From NCBI RefSeq assembly GCF_009792295.1, contig NZ_CP039934.1:888501-952500 (forward strand): DNA of 64,000 nt, written 5' to 3'. The stretch is from Myroides fluvii. Lineage in GTDB: Bacteria; Bacteroidota; Bacteroidia; Flavobacteriales; Flavobacteriaceae. The notes under the pieces were generated by a model. It saw only the letters and a list, made by a program, of their open reading frames with translations, was not told the origin of the DNA and did not search any database. Positions within the stretch are counted from its first letter, which is position 1; every line of letters starts with the position of its first letter. A program made the position numbers and the translations under genes. Of this stretch, positions 9,075-18,270 are shown piece after piece.

Positions 9075-9094
9075 TTCTCTCTTACTGTTTAGCA

Positions 9095-10414
9095 TTAGTT
9101 TTTAGCGTCTTTCTCTGGAGTGTAATCTAAAATCAAGCGCTGATTTTTATTCAAATATTTCTTAGCTACCTCGCGAATTTCCTCACGTGTAATATCTCTA
9201 TACATTTCAATATTTGTGTTGATCAGGTTTGTATCTCCATACAACAAACTGTAGGTTGCTAAATTATGTGCTAAACCTTCTAAGTCTGAATTTCCTCTTA
9301 CGTATTCGTTTTCTAATACGTTCTGTAACTTTTGAAAATCGCGTTCAGAAATTAATTCCGTCTGCAATTTCACAATCTCTTTGTCTATTTCAGTTACTAA
9401 ATCTTCCGTTGTATATCCTTGCATAGGTAAACCGTAGATTAAATAAGCTCCATAGTCTTCTTGGCTCAAATTGAAAGCACCAATTTCCAATGCTTTTTTC
9501 TGCTCATCTACAATTTTCTTGTATAATCTCGAGCTTTTACCATTCGACAAGATGGAAGAAATCATATCCAATACACGAGCTTCGCGTGTTTTCATTGAAG
9601 GCGTGCGATACGCTTGAACCAACATCGGGATTTGAACGTTTGGATCTTGGTATTCAGCTCTAATTTCTTTTGTAATTGGATCTTCTTGGATAGCTGTACG
9701 CGTTACCGCTGTACCTTTGGCAATAGAACCAAAATACTGCTGAATCCATTTTTTCGCTTGTGCAGTTTCGAAATCCCCAGCCACCACTAATACAGCGTTA
9801 TTTGGAATGTAGAATTTCTTATTGAACGCTAAGAACTCCTCTAAAGTTGCTGCATCTAAGTGCTCCATTGATCCGATAGGCGCCCAACGATACGGGTGTT
9901 TCTTGAATAAATTTTCTTTTACTTGTGGCAATAACTGTCCGTACGGTTGGTTATCCATGCGCAAGCGCTTTTCTTCTTTTACCACCTCATTTTGCGTATC
10001 TACGCCAATTTGATTGATAATCGGATGCATCAAACGTTCTGACTCCATCCACAAACCTAATTCTAGATTGTTCGAAGGAAAAACCTCATAGTAATACGTT
10101 CGATCATCTGAAGTATTTGCGTTGTTTTTTCCACCATTAGCCGTTACTAACTTGAACCATTCTCCACGTTCAATATTTTGTGTTCCTTCAAACAATAAGT
10201 GCTCAAAGAAGTGAGCAAATCCCGTACGCTCCGGATTTTCATCCTTTGCTCCCACGTGATACATCACAGAAGTAATGATTACAGGCGCTGATTTATCCTG
10301 ATGTAAAATAACTTTTAGCCCATTGTCTAAGGTGTATTCTTCGAATTCCACTTTTTGAGCTGACGCCGTCATTCCGAAAAATAACGCGCCCAAAATCAAG
10401 AGTGATCTTTTCAT
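9095..10414 (-). CDS. M16-family zinc peptidase, catalytic subunit
   Basis: Exported metallopeptidase with signal peptide MKRSLLILGALFFGMTASAQ. The inverted zinc motif HFFEH is at residues 68-72 and the third ligand is a Glu in the NEVVKEEKRLR helix about 75 residues later. The second M16 domain lacks these residues, as is normal. At 439 residues it is half the size of pitrilysin and is expected to pair with the inactive protein encoded downstream, with which it shares a TAATG stop-start junction. Likely role: periplasmic peptide degradation; the substrate is unknown. Confidence 0.92.
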   Translation of the reverse strand: MKRSLLILGALFFGMTASAQKVEFEEYTLDNGLKVILHQDKSAPVIITSVMYHVGAKDENPERTGFAHFFEHLLFEGTQNIERGEWFKLVTANGGKNNANTSDDRTYYYEVFPSNNLELGLWMESERLMHPIINQIGVDTQNEVVKEEKRLRMDNQPYGQLLPQVKENLFKKHPYRWAPIGSMEHLDAATLEEFLAFNKKFYIPNNAVLVVAGDFETAQAKKWIQQYFGSIAKGTAVTRTAIQEDPITKEIRAEYQDPNVQIPMLVQAYRTPSMKTREARVLDMISSILSNGKSSRLYKKIVDEQKKALEIGAFNLSQEDYGAYLIYGLPMQGYTTEDLVTEIDKEIVKLQTELISERDFQKLQNVLENEYVRGNSDLEGLAHNLATYSLLYGDTNLINTNIEMYRDITREEIREVAKKYLNKNQRLILDYTPEKDAKN

Positions 10415-10690
10415 TTTGTAGTTTTTGAATTTAGTTATCTACTATAAGTCGTTCCTTTCTCAAATTGTTACAGCGAAGTGAAGAGAATATACGTAATTTA
10501 ACATTTTATTTAGTGAGGTTCCTGCTTTGTGAAGCTGTGAAAAGCATTTTTGTGTTTTTGTATTTTCGTTTTTTTGTACAATTTTCGATTCAAAAAGGAA
10601 GGGGCTTCAGTCAAAAAAGGAAAACGTTACTCCTTTTACTAACTTATAACTTACGAATCAAAACATTACAAAACAAAAAAACAAAAAGAT
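10415..10690. other. Gene-free stretch upstream of rplU
   Basis: AT-rich, divergent between the peptidase operon and rplU. A 77-codon open frame inside it has no recognisable features. Apart from the rplU promoter at its right end I see nothing definite. Confidence 0.5.
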
Positions 10691-10720
10691 TTGACTAATT
10701 AAAAAAGATTTGTAACTTTG
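10691..10720 (+). promoter_or_regulatory. Bacteroidota-type promoter of rplU-rpmA
   Basis: TTG (10691-10693), a 19-base spacer, then TAACTTTG (10713-10720): an exact match to TTG-N19-TAnnTTTG. The start codon of rplU follows 33 bases later. Confidence 0.82.
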
Positions 10721-10752
10721 CACACTTAAATAAACCTTAATAATTTATTGTT

Positions 10753-11115
10753 ATGTACGCAATCGTAGAGATAGCTGGGCAACAATTCAAAGTTAGCAAA
10801 GACCTTAAAGTTTATGTTCACCGTTTGGCAACAGAAGAAGGAGCGACTATCAGTTTTGATAAAGTTCTTTTAGTTGATGACAACAACAACATAACTGTAG
10901 GCGCCCCAGTTATAGAAGGTGCTTCTGTAGAAGCTAAAGTTTTACAACACCTTAAAGGTGACAAAGTAATCGTTTTCAAAAAGAAACGAAGAAAAGGTTA
11001 CAAAAAGAAAAACGGTCACAGACAAGCTTTGACTCAAATCGTAATTGAAGGAATCAATTTCGGTGGAGCAAAGAAAAAAGCGACTAAAAAAGAAACAGCT
11101 GAAGCAGCTGAGTAA
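10753..11115 (+). CDS. rplU: 50S ribosomal protein L21
   Basis: Large-subunit ribosomal protein bL21. MYAIVEIAGQQFKVSKDLKV and the basic FKKKRRKGYKKKNGHRQ segment are diagnostic. A short Lys/Ala/Glu tail (KKKATKKETAEAAE) extends the protein to 120 residues, common in Bacteroidota. It is followed 25 bases later by rpmA, the universal order. Confidence 0.97.
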   Translation: MYAIVEIAGQQFKVSKDLKVYVHRLATEEGATISFDKVLLVDDNNNITVGAPVIEGASVEAKVLQHLKGDKVIVFKKKRRKGYKKKNGHRQALTQIVIEGINFGGAKKKATKKETAEAAE

Positions 11116-11140
11116 TTAACAATTTTAAAATTATAACGTC

Positions 11141-11401
11141 ATGGCTCACAAAAAAGGTGTCGGAAGTTCGAAGAACGGTAGAGAATCAGAATCGAAACGC
11201 TTAGGTGTTAAGATTTATGGTGGTCAAGCAGCTATCGCTGGAAACATCCTTGTAAGACAAAGAGGTTCTAAGCATAACCCTGGTGAAAACGTTTATATGG
11301 GAAAAGACCATACTTTACATGCTAAAGTTGACGGTGTTGTTAAATTCCAAAAGAAAAAAGACAACAAGTCTTACGTTTCTATCCTTCCATTCGAAGCTTA
11401 A
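11141..11401 (+). CDS. rpmA: 50S ribosomal protein L27
   Basis: Large-subunit ribosomal protein bL27, near the peptidyl-transferase centre. [20 protein letters not shown] is the canonical N-terminus, without the cleaved Firmicutes-type extension. The 86-residue length is normal. Second gene of the rplU operon, ended by a strong terminator. Confidence 0.97.
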   Translation: MAHKKGVGSSKNGRESESKRLGVKIYGGQAAIAGNILVRQRGSKHNPGENVYMGKDHTLHAKVDGVVKFQKKKDNKSYVSILPFEA

Positions 11402-11442
11402 GAATCTATCTATCTGTGTGAACAGATTAAAGGTTACAAAAT

Positions 11443-11480
11443 AAAAAAAGGTATTGTGAAATTTCACAATACCTTTTTTT
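11443..11480. terminator. Strong intrinsic terminator after rpmA
   Basis: An 18-bp perfect inverted repeat (11443-11460 with 11463-11480) flanked by A7 and T7, centred on GAAATTTC. Confidence 0.92.
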
Positions 11481-11634
11481 TTGGAAAGAAGTGAGAGGAA
11501 AGGGGAAAAGGGTGGGCTTTTGCTTCTTTGCTTTTTTGTGTTTTTGCTAACTCTGCTGATTAAAGAGTAATTGGGCTATTTAGACGATTACTATCTTCTT
11601 TTCTCTTTATCTCCCTGAGTTAATATTTTATTTT

Positions 11635-11717
11635 GGTATTCGATGAATATATCTCACAGGGTTTATATTGGTTTTGGTGTTCGATGAATCTTCACTTCGT
11701 TTCGTTTCGATTTCCTC
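11635..11717. repeat. 41-bp tandem repeat, two units
   Basis: Units begin with GGTATTCGATGAAT at 11635 and GGTGTTCGATGAAT at 11676, exactly 41 bases apart. The second runs into a TTCACTTCGTTTCG-type tail. The same 41-bp unit recurs three times at 42234, also downstream of a terminator. The open frame across it is an artefact of the repeat. Confidence 0.8.
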
Positions 11718-11780
11718 TCTCCCTTTTCTTCTCTCCTCTCTCCAACACACTATTCTTATTTAGAAAAAATAAAAATAATA

Positions 11781-11811
11781 TTGCACATGTCGTATTTCTT
11801 ATTTATTTTTG
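11781..11811 (+). promoter_or_regulatory. Bacteroidota-type promoter of the lipoprotein gene
   Basis: TTG (11781-11783), a 20-base spacer, then TATTTTTG (11804-11811). The start codon at 11851 lies 40 bases downstream. Confidence 0.65.
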
Positions 11812-11850
11812 GTCTAAATTAATTATAACTAGAAACATAATACTCTACAC

Positions 11851-13197
11851 ATGATGAAAATGACTAAATTCTTATCAGCTTTAGCAATACTAGCTTTACT
11901 TACAGCTAGTTGTTCTAGCGATGATAATGTAATCAGAACAGAAAAACCAGACGAAAATGGACAAACAGAAGTTGGTTCTGAATTACATTTTGAGGGTACT
12001 TACGCTTATGGTCATGCTGGAAACCCAATTCCATTTGATTTCAAAAAGAAATCAATCGCCATGCAAATGTCATTAATGGCAGGAAGCGGACAAGAAGATG
12101 ACACCTACAACATCATCAAGATCTACAAAAACACAGATGGTGTAATGAAAGTAGTATCTAAACACCAAACAAATAGTGAATACAAAGCATTTTTCTTGCG
12201 TAACATCAAAGAGGGTGAGTCATTAGATATCAATATTGATTATTCTTTCACTTCAGAAATTGAAGCGATTAAAGCAGTTTACCCAGCAAGTGGAAATTCT
12301 ACACCAGATCACGCCAACAACAAATTCAGCTGGTTAAAATTAATCAAGATGAATGGTGAACCAGGAGAAAAAATTAATCTTCCCGTACAAGGAAAATACG
12401 TTTTCTCACAACAAGGACATACTTATTCTTATACTTTCTCAAATGAAACAGTAAACTTCAATGATTCCTATGACATGAAAGTATTGAAACACAATACCAA
12501 TACAAACAAAATCTTATTAGAAGGTAAAGGAGAAAAAGCAGGCAGTTACTTTGTAGCACAGTTGAAAAACATCACGGCTACTACAGTAGATGTTGCTCGT
12601 GCAACTTTCGGTGAGGCAGATGCAAAAATAAAAGCAGAAGCCGAATTTGCCTTAGCTACAGATTTAACTGGAGGAAGATTTTCTACTTATACAAAAGAAG
12701 GTAGCGAAGGTGGCGAAACAATTCCTTCATTCGAAGGATTAAGTGGAACGTATGCAAGTACCATGATTGTTATTGGAGGAAAAAATATGGGACAATATGA
12801 GTTTCATATCGGAGAGAATGACAATGCCTTTTTATTAATGGCAGATTTCTCTGGAACAGGTTCTTTCACAGAAGGTGGTAAAGTAGACTTAAAAAGAGTA
12901 TTTACTGATGAAGCTAAAGGACAAATGATTTTCGAAATCATGAATTCAGCAGGTTACTATGAAGGAAGAACAGGGCAATTCTTAACTGTATACGTTAGAG
13001 ACTACCAAACAGGTACAAAAGCTTCATTTGCTATTGCAACAAAAAAAGGAGAAAGTTCAATTGCAGCAAGTAAAGGAGATGCAATCGGAAAAACATTAGA
13101 AGAAGCAAAAGCAATTGCTGCTCCAGATGCGATGAAAGCTTGGGACGGAGGAATGATGAATTATGCTCACGTTTGGATTCCAACAACGAAAAAATAG
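11851..13197 (+). CDS. Large lipoprotein of unknown function
   Basis: A 448-residue protein with a lipobox (LTASC, Cys21) followed by SSDD, an acidic stretch resembling the export signal that sends Bacteroidota lipoproteins to the cell surface. The rest looks like a secreted beta-rich protein with repeated Gly/Lys-rich strands and no cysteines after the lipobox. I recognise no enzyme motif. It has its own promoter and terminator, so it is a single-gene unit. Two adjacent ATG codons are possible starts; the lipobox distance does not decide between them. Confidence 0.75.
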   Translation: MMKMTKFLSALAILALLTASCSSDDNVIRTEKPDENGQTEVGSELHFEGTYAYGHAGNPIPFDFKKKSIAMQMSLMAGSGQEDDTYNIIKIYKNTDGVMKVVSKHQTNSEYKAFFLRNIKEGESLDINIDYSFTSEIEAIKAVYPASGNSTPDHANNKFSWLKLIKMNGEPGEKINLPVQGKYVFSQQGHTYSYTFSNETVNFNDSYDMKVLKHNTNTNKILLEGKGEKAGSYFVAQLKNITATTVDVARATFGEADAKIKAEAEFALATDLTGGRFSTYTKEGSEGGETIPSFEGLSGTYASTMIVIGGKNMGQYEFHIGENDNAFLLMADFSGTGSFTEGGKVDLKRVFTDEAKGQMIFEIMNSAGYYEGRTGQFLTVYVRDYQTGTKASFAIATKKGESSIAASKGDAIGKTLEEAKAIAAPDAMKAWDGGMMNYAHVWIPTTKK

Positions 13198-13225
13198 TAC
13201 ATTTTCCATATTTGTTTAAATAATG

Positions 13226-13263
13226 AAAAAAGGCTTTTGAAATTTCTTTCAAAAGCCTTTTTT
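13226..13263. terminator. Bidirectional intrinsic terminator
   Basis: A 17-bp stem (13226-13242 with 13247-13263) with a TTTC loop and T-runs on both strands, between the lipoprotein gene and the convergent dgt gene. Confidence 0.9.
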
Positions 13264-14607
13264 TTATTTAGTCACCTTAATGGTATGATACAGTTCTAGT
13301 GCTTTTCCGTCTGTCAGCATGGACACAAAATGACAAATACTCATCAAGCGCTCATATAAACTATCTGTTTCTAAAAGATAACGCTCAGGAAGCAACGTAA
13401 GAATCAATCCATCGTATTGATTGTCTTCTCCATAATAACGATTATTCGTTGCCGTAATAAAGCGCTCTAACAGGGTTTCAATCACTTGATAACCGATGAT
13501 CTCCTTCTCAATGACTTCTTTGCTCTGATAGACGTTATTGATGCTTACCGCTAAGATATCCTTCATCTGCGCGATATAAGAACATTTCTCTGTCAAGGCA
13601 AACGGATAATCTCCTGCTAAAATCTTTTCTTCATTCTCAATAAACAAACGCGTTACATCATCAATTAAACTTCCAATAGCCAAAGCACGTAAATAACTCA
13701 CGCGGTCTTCTTTGGAATTTAGCTGGGAGTACTTTTGTGTATTGATACTATTTTGTACAATCATGATTAAGAATTCTAGCGCGTGTTCTTCCGGAATCCA
13801 ACCTAAATTAATTCCATCCTCAAAATCGGTAATGGTATAACAAATATCGTCGGCTGCTTCTACTAAATAAGCTAGAGGATGGCGGTAGAAAGCTGTTTCC
13901 ACGCGATCGTCTTTCATGATCATACCCAATTCCGAAGCTACATCAATAAAAGCCTCTTTATCTCCTTGAAAGAATCCATATTTTTTATCTGAGATATCAC
14001 GCGTCGGTTTTTTAGGTAAACTCTCTTTCGGATACTTCATAAATGCACCTAAGGTTGCATACGAAATACGCAATCCCCCTTCAATTCCAGGGCGCGATTT
14101 CGTCAAGATAGAAAACCCGTTGGCATTTCCTTCAAAATCAATCAAATCTTGCCATTCCTTTTCGGTCAATTTATCTTTGAAAACAAGCCCTTTTCCACGA
14201 CTAAAAAAATCGCCAATTGCCCGTTCACCAGAATGTCCAAAAGGAGGGTTTCCGATGTCATGTGCTAGCGAAGCCGCTGCAACAATGGCACCGAAATCAT
14301 TCACCGTATACCCGTATTCTTCCGCTAAATAGCTATATTTCTTTAAAAGTTTCTCGCCCACATTTCGACCTAAAGAACGACCTACCACGGAAACTTCTAA
14401 ACTATGCGTTAACCTTGTGTGCACAAAGTCTGTTTTTGACAAAGGGATTACTTGTGTTTTATCTTGTAAACTGCGAAAAGGAGAAGAAAAGATAATGCGA
14501 TCGTAATCTACTTCAAAACCGATTCTCGTTTGACTTTCATCTAAGCGATTTCGTACAAATGTGTCACCGTGCTTCTTTAAAGACAGCAACTTTTCCCATT
14601 TCATCAT
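13264..14607 (-). CDS. dgt: Deoxyguanosinetriphosphate triphosphohydrolase (dGTPase)
   Basis: HD-domain enzyme that splits dGTP into deoxyguanosine and triphosphate, helping to control dNTP pools. The metal-binding H...HD...D set is seen in RLTHSLEV and AHDIGNPPFGHSGE; the family signature RNRLDESQTRIGFEVDYDRI and FRSLQDKTQV lie at the N-terminus. At 447 residues it is a normal dGTPase. It is encoded 24 bases after a small AAA+ ATPase and probably forms a two-gene operon with it. Confidence 0.92.
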   Translation of the reverse strand: MMKWEKLLSLKKHGDTFVRNRLDESQTRIGFEVDYDRIIFSSPFRSLQDKTQVIPLSKTDFVHTRLTHSLEVSVVGRSLGRNVGEKLLKKYSYLAEEYGYTVNDFGAIVAAASLAHDIGNPPFGHSGERAIGDFFSRGKGLVFKDKLTEKEWQDLIDFEGNANGFSILTKSRPGIEGGLRISYATLGAFMKYPKESLPKKPTRDISDKKYGFFQGDKEAFIDVASELGMIMKDDRVETAFYRHPLAYLVEAADDICYTITDFEDGINLGWIPEEHALEFLIMIVQNSINTQKYSQLNSKEDRVSYLRALAIGSLIDDVTRLFIENEEKILAGDYPFALTEKCSYIAQMKDILAVSINNVYQSKEVIEKEIIGYQVIETLLERFITATNNRYYGEDNQYDGLILTLLPERYLLETDSLYERLMSICHFVSMLTDGKALELYHTIKVTK

Positions 14608-14631
14608 ATATTCTATTCTTTTATTTCTTTA

Positions 14632-15336
14632 CTAATTTTCCAATTCTAGTTGGCTTGTAATGATGTTGCTTTTTACCGTGCGATAAATATGCGTTTTAGC
14701 TTCTGCATACGAGATATCATATATGCGTTCTACACTTGCATATTCGGCAGGATAAGCGGCTAACATCTTATCGTAATATTTGTCCAAAGCCTCTTTTTCT
14801 GGAGCTGTATATTCCAACTTCAATTCAAAACGACGCACCAATGCCTCATCAATCATTTGAATTTGATTGGTTGCTGCAATTAATATAGACTTTTGAGGGA
14901 AATTATCAATGAGTTGTAAAATAGCATTAACTACGCGTTTCATTTCGCTATTATCCTTGTTGTCATAATCGCGAATTTGTCCAAGAGAATCAAATTCATC
15001 GAAAAATAAAACAGCACTTTCGTATTGAATTTCCTTAAATAAACTCTCGATGTTTTTTGCCGTTTCACCGAGTTTAGACGAAACAATCGTCGCCAAGTTT
15101 ACAATAATCAGCTTTTTGTCTAACTGCTTAGCAATAGCCTTTGCTGTCATTGTTTTACCACAACCTGTTTTTCCGTATAAAAGGATTTTATTACTTACAG
15201 GCAGATTGTATTTCGTCAAGATTTCACGAAACTTATACTCCTTTAAAAACGATTCAATTTCACTTGCTACCGCTTCAGTAAATATAACGTCTTCTAGGCG
15301 CGTATCTGTTCGATCGATATAATACAAAGAACTCAT
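14632..15336 (-). CDS. Small AAA+ ATPase
   Basis: A 234-residue ATPase consisting of little more than one AAA+ module. Walker A is GKTGCGKT (about residue 55), Walker B is LFFDEFD, sensor 1 is AATNQ, and an RRFE segment could supply the arginine finger. The fold resembles the AAA domains of FtsH or spastin-like proteins but no protease or membrane domain is present. A partner protein probably supplies the substrate-binding part. It precedes dgt in the same operon; the link between them is unknown. Confidence 0.85.
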   Translation of the reverse strand: MSSLYYIDRTDTRLEDVIFTEAVASEIESFLKEYKFREILTKYNLPVSNKILLYGKTGCGKTMTAKAIAKQLDKKLIIVNLATIVSSKLGETAKNIESLFKEIQYESAVLFFDEFDSLGQIRDYDNKDNSEMKRVVNAILQLIDNFPQKSILIAATNQIQMIDEALVRRFELKLEYTAPEKEALDKYYDKMLAAYPAEYASVERIYDISYAEAKTHIYRTVKSNIITSQLELEN

Positions 15337-15368
15337 CTCAAAAAATAGGATTTGAACATTATTAACTA

Positions 15369-15376
15369 CAAATATA
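15369..15376 (-). promoter_or_regulatory. -7 box upstream of the AAA+/dgt operon
   Basis: Minus-strand TATATTTG, 33 bases before the AAA+ ATG. No clear TTG at -33, so the call rests on the -7 box alone. Confidence 0.35.
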
Positions 15377-15458
15377 AGCTAAAAAAAACGTTACACTCTA
15401 ACGAGTTCCTTTAAAAAGCAAAGGAAAAGCAATCCCTATTTAAACCGATTTAATACAG

Positions 15459-16373
15459 CTAAAATTTAGGTTTACGTCCGTGTTTATTGGGTAATTCTTC
15501 TCCTTTCAACAAAAGTAAAATCAACAAAAAAGCTATATTCAATAGTGGAATCAGCAATAATAAAGACAGTATACCGTGTCGATTAACATCGTGTAGTCGT
15601 CTAGCCGAACAAATAATTAACACATAAATTAATGCTGTACAGAAGAAAGAATAGGTTCCGTCATGTTCAAAATAGGGTTGATAAAAGAAGGCCGCTAAGA
15701 ATAGTGTGGCTAAAAAAGCAACGCGCAAACCGAAATCCTTTCTTGAACTTCTACCTAGGGGAGCTAAGAATCCCATACTCCAATGCTGCGGATTTACATA
15801 GCGTACTTTATCGTTTAAATTGGCTTCAGTAAAATTCATATACACCCCATTATTCAGGTGAATACTGCGCTTGGTTACACTCGAACTATGCTGATTGGTC
15901 GCAGTCAATTCAAAAGACAAAGACTTAGCATCTAACTCTTTTACGCGGTAAATAACTTTTCCCTTTAACTCATCCATATAGCCTAAAGGATAAATTCGAA
16001 TAACATCGGCTTGTTTACACTCCCAGCTAATCTCGATCAAATCCCCCATAAAGAAATAGGATTGATTACACGAAAAATGAAGAATTTCTGGTTGATAGTA
16101 ATCTGTCGTTGTTTGTGTAGGTCTTGCTGTTTGTGTTTTTTCAGTTGCAGTGGTGGATTGAGATCGAAACAACGTTAGATCATAGGCTCTTCGCTCTGCT
16201 TCATTACCCAAGACTTCATACGCTTTAATAACGTCAAACAATTTATGTTGATAGGCGGTATTCCCTTGATTCATGTCCGGATGATATTGTTTAGACAATC
16301 GTCTGAACGCTTTTTTTATTTCTTCGGGACTAGCTGATGGGGTAACTTCTAAAATGGCATAATAGCTGCGCAT
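15459..16373 (-). CDS. J-domain protein with C-terminal DUF805-like membrane domain
   Basis: The N-terminal 65 residues are a J domain (SYYAILEVTPSASPEEIKKA, with the HPD tripeptide in YHPDMN) that would stimulate a DnaK ATPase. A middle region of about 130 residues is probably beta-rich. The C-terminal 100 residues contain three or four membrane helices with the ARRLHDVNRHG motif typical of DUF805 proteins. I chose the ATG at 16373 because the J domain starts there; an upstream in-frame ATG adds 42 residues with no resemblance to a J-domain protein. Likely a membrane-tethered co-chaperone; the client is unknown. Confidence 0.8.
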   Translation of the reverse strand: MRSYYAILEVTPSASPEEIKKAFRRLSKQYHPDMNQGNTAYQHKLFDVIKAYEVLGNEAERRAYDLTLFRSQSTTATEKTQTARPTQTTTDYYQPEILHFSCNQSYFFMGDLIEISWECKQADVIRIYPLGYMDELKGKVIYRVKELDAKSLSFELTATNQHSSSVTKRSIHLNNGVYMNFTEANLNDKVRYVNPQHWSMGFLAPLGRSSRKDFGLRVAFLATLFLAAFFYQPYFEHDGTYSFFCTALIYVLIICSARRLHDVNRHGILSLLLLIPLLNIAFLLILLLLKGEELPNKHGRKPKF

Positions 16374-16540
16374 ATACTCATATACATTAAATACGGTGTC
16401 AAAATTGATTACTTGTTGTCTTGTACAAACAGCTAGTAAAAGAAAGGGTAATGTAGTGCAATAACAGCTTTTAACAAAACAAACTGCCTTTAAATTCACC
16501 TCTTCTAACTAATTTTTTATCCTTTTCACTTTTAGACATA

Positions 16541-16572
16541 AAAAAAGGAGACAATTTTGCATTATCTCCTTT
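16541..16572 (-). terminator. Probable terminator of the 74-aa gene
   Basis: An 8-bp stem (16544-16551 with 16565-16572) around a 13-base partly paired loop, with T-rich sequence after it on the minus strand. Confidence 0.55.
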
Positions 16573-16605
16573 GTTCTTCAACACCAAACGAATAGTTCTT
16601 GTATT

Positions 16606-16830
16606 CTATTCCTCATCCGCTAAGAAAAACTTCATCGATTTCATCGGATAAGCGGTTTTACTTTTTCCACTTGGGTTGGCAATTACAGTCTTGATGCTCA
16701 CTAAATCACCTAATTTGAATTGAGCTTCTGTATATTGGTAATCTAGCAAGTAAGGTCCACAAAAATAATTTCCTTGTTCATCTTTCTCTATAATCCCTCT
16801 AAATATCCCTTTTTTTGTTTCTTTCGACAT
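16606..16830 (-). CDS. Conserved-looking small protein, 74 aa
   Basis: Compact soluble protein without signal peptide or membrane segment. It reads as a small beta protein (YFCGPYLLDYQYTEAQFKLG). I do not recognise a family. A promoter of the Bacteroidota type upstream and a hairpin downstream indicate an independent gene. Confidence 0.65.
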   Translation of the reverse strand: MSKETKKGIFRGIIEKDEQGNYFCGPYLLDYQYTEAQFKLGDLVSIKTVIANPSGKSKTAYPMKSMKFFLADEE

Positions 16831-16850
16831 GGTCTTAATGTTTTAAGGCA

Positions 16851-16883
16851 CAAAGATACAACAGAATGTGTCGTTAATCACAA
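16851..16883 (-). promoter_or_regulatory. Promoter of the 74-aa gene
   Basis: Minus-strand TATCTTTG (16851-16858) preceded by TTG (16881-16883) with a 22-base spacer, about 20 bases before the ATG. Confidence 0.5.
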
Positions 16884-16947
16884 AATGCTTTTGACAACTG
16901 TAAAAACAAAGTCATTCGCGGTCATCATTCATTTTATAGGCATAAAA

Positions 16948-16975
16948 AAACGACAACTAGTTCTAGTTGTCGTTT
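16948..16975 (-). terminator. Intrinsic terminator of sucAB
   Basis: A 12-bp stem (16948-16959 with 16964-16975) followed on the minus strand by T7; 24 bases after the sucB stop. Confidence 0.85.
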
Positions 16976-16998
16976 GATATATTAAAAGCGTATAGCTA

Positions 16999-18222
16999 TT
17001 AAAGTTCTAATGCTTTTTTAGGATTGTTATCCATCAACAATTCAGTTGGATTTTCTAGTGCTTCTTTAATTGCAACTAAGAAACCTACTGATTCACGTCC
17101 GTCGATGATACGGTGGTCATACGACAACGCAACATACATCATTGGGTGGATTTCCACTTGACCATTTACAGCGATTGGACGCTCGATGATGTTGTGCATT
17201 CCCAAGATTCCTGATTGTGGAGGGTTAATGATTGGCGTAGATAACATTGATCCGAATACACCACCATTGGTGATTGTAAAAGTACCACCTGTCATTTCAT
17301 CTACAGTAATTTGACCATCGCGCGCTCTTGTAGCTAAACGTTTAATTTCAGCTTCAACACCGCGGAAAGACAATAATTCAGCATTGCGCACCACTGGAAC
17401 CATAAGTCCTTTAGGTCCAGAAACTGCAATTGAAATATCACAGAAGTCATATTTAATTTGCTCTTGTCCATCAATCATAGAGTTTACGTCTGGATACAAG
17501 GCTAAAGCACGAGTAACCGCTTTCGTAAAGAAAGACATAAATCCTAAACCAACGCCGTGTTTCGCTTTAAAAGCGTCTTTATATTCGCTTCTTAATTTGT
17601 TTACATTCGTTAAGTTAACCTCGTTGAACGTCGTTAACATCGCTGTTGTATTTTTAGCTTCAACCAAACGCTCTGCTACTTTACGACGTAACATTGACAT
17701 TTTTTTGCGTTCCTCTCCTCTTGATCCACCAGTTGGGGTTCCCATTGAGTGTTTCGCGTTTAAAGCATCTTCTTTTGTGATTCTACCCTCTTTTCCTGTT
17801 CCAGAAACCGTAGCAGGATCAATATTTTTCTCATCTAATATTTTTTTGGCAGCTGGAGAAGCTGAACCTGTTGCATAAGTTGCTGCTGCAGGTGCTTGTA
17901 CTGGCTCTGCCTTAGGAGCTTCCGCTTTTGGAGCTTCTGCTGCTGGCTTAGCTTCTGTAGAAGAACCTCCCGCTGGTTTTGCTGCGCTTGTATCGATTAA
18001 ACAAACCACTTGACCTACCGCTACTGCGTCACCTTCTTCTGCTTTTAAAGTAATGATTCCGCTTGCTTCAGCAGGCAATTCTAATGTTGCTTTATCTGAA
18101 TCAACCTCAGCAATTGCTTGGTCTTTCTCAACATAGTCTCCATCTTTTACCAACCAAGTTGCAATTTCAACCTCTGTAATTGATTCACCTGGTGAAGGAA
18201 CTTTCATTTCTAAGATGCTCAT
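16999..18222 (-). CDS. sucB: 2-Oxoglutarate dehydrogenase E2 (dihydrolipoyl succinyltransferase)
   Basis: Core of the 2-oxoglutarate dehydrogenase complex; transfers the succinyl group to CoA in the TCA cycle. A lipoyl domain occupies residues 1-78 with the lipoylated Lys44 in DSDKATLE. A flexible Ala/Pro linker leads to the E3-binding domain ([20 protein letters not shown]). The C-terminal acyltransferase domain ends with the catalytic [11 protein letters not shown]. At 407 residues it is a one-lipoyl-domain E2. It follows sucA by 48 bases and shares its transcript; no E3 gene is adjacent. Confidence 0.96.
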   Translation of the reverse strand: MSILEMKVPSPGESITEVEIATWLVKDGDYVEKDQAIAEVDSDKATLELPAEASGIITLKAEEGDAVAVGQVVCLIDTSAAKPAGGSSTEAKPAAEAPKAEAPKAEPVQAPAAATYATGSASPAAKKILDEKNIDPATVSGTGKEGRITKEDALNAKHSMGTPTGGSRGEERKKMSMLRRKVAERLVEAKNTTAMLTTFNEVNLTNVNKLRSEYKDAFKAKHGVGLGFMSFFTKAVTRALALYPDVNSMIDGQEQIKYDFCDISIAVSGPKGLMVPVVRNAELLSFRGVEAEIKRLATRARDGQITVDEMTGGTFTITNGGVFGSMLSTPIINPPQSGILGMHNIIERPIAVNGQVEIHPMMYVALSYDHRIIDGRESVGFLVAIKEALENPTELLMDNNPKKALEL

Positions 18223-18270
18223 CGTATATTCTTTAATTAAATATTGTTATGTAAAAATACTCTTTTTTTA

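Noticed and set aside
10465..10698. 77-codon open frame upstream of rplU
   Set aside because: AT-rich, Phe/Leu/Lys-biased, overlaps the rplU promoter and shows no conserved-looking segment.
11633..11854. 73-codon open frame before the lipoprotein gene
   Set aside because: It is produced by the 41-bp repeat; a similar frame arises from the same repeat at 42273.
16374..16499. Longer start for the J-domain protein
   Set aside because: The added 42 residues do not look like a J-domain protein or a clean signal peptide, and the J domain starts at the internal ATG.
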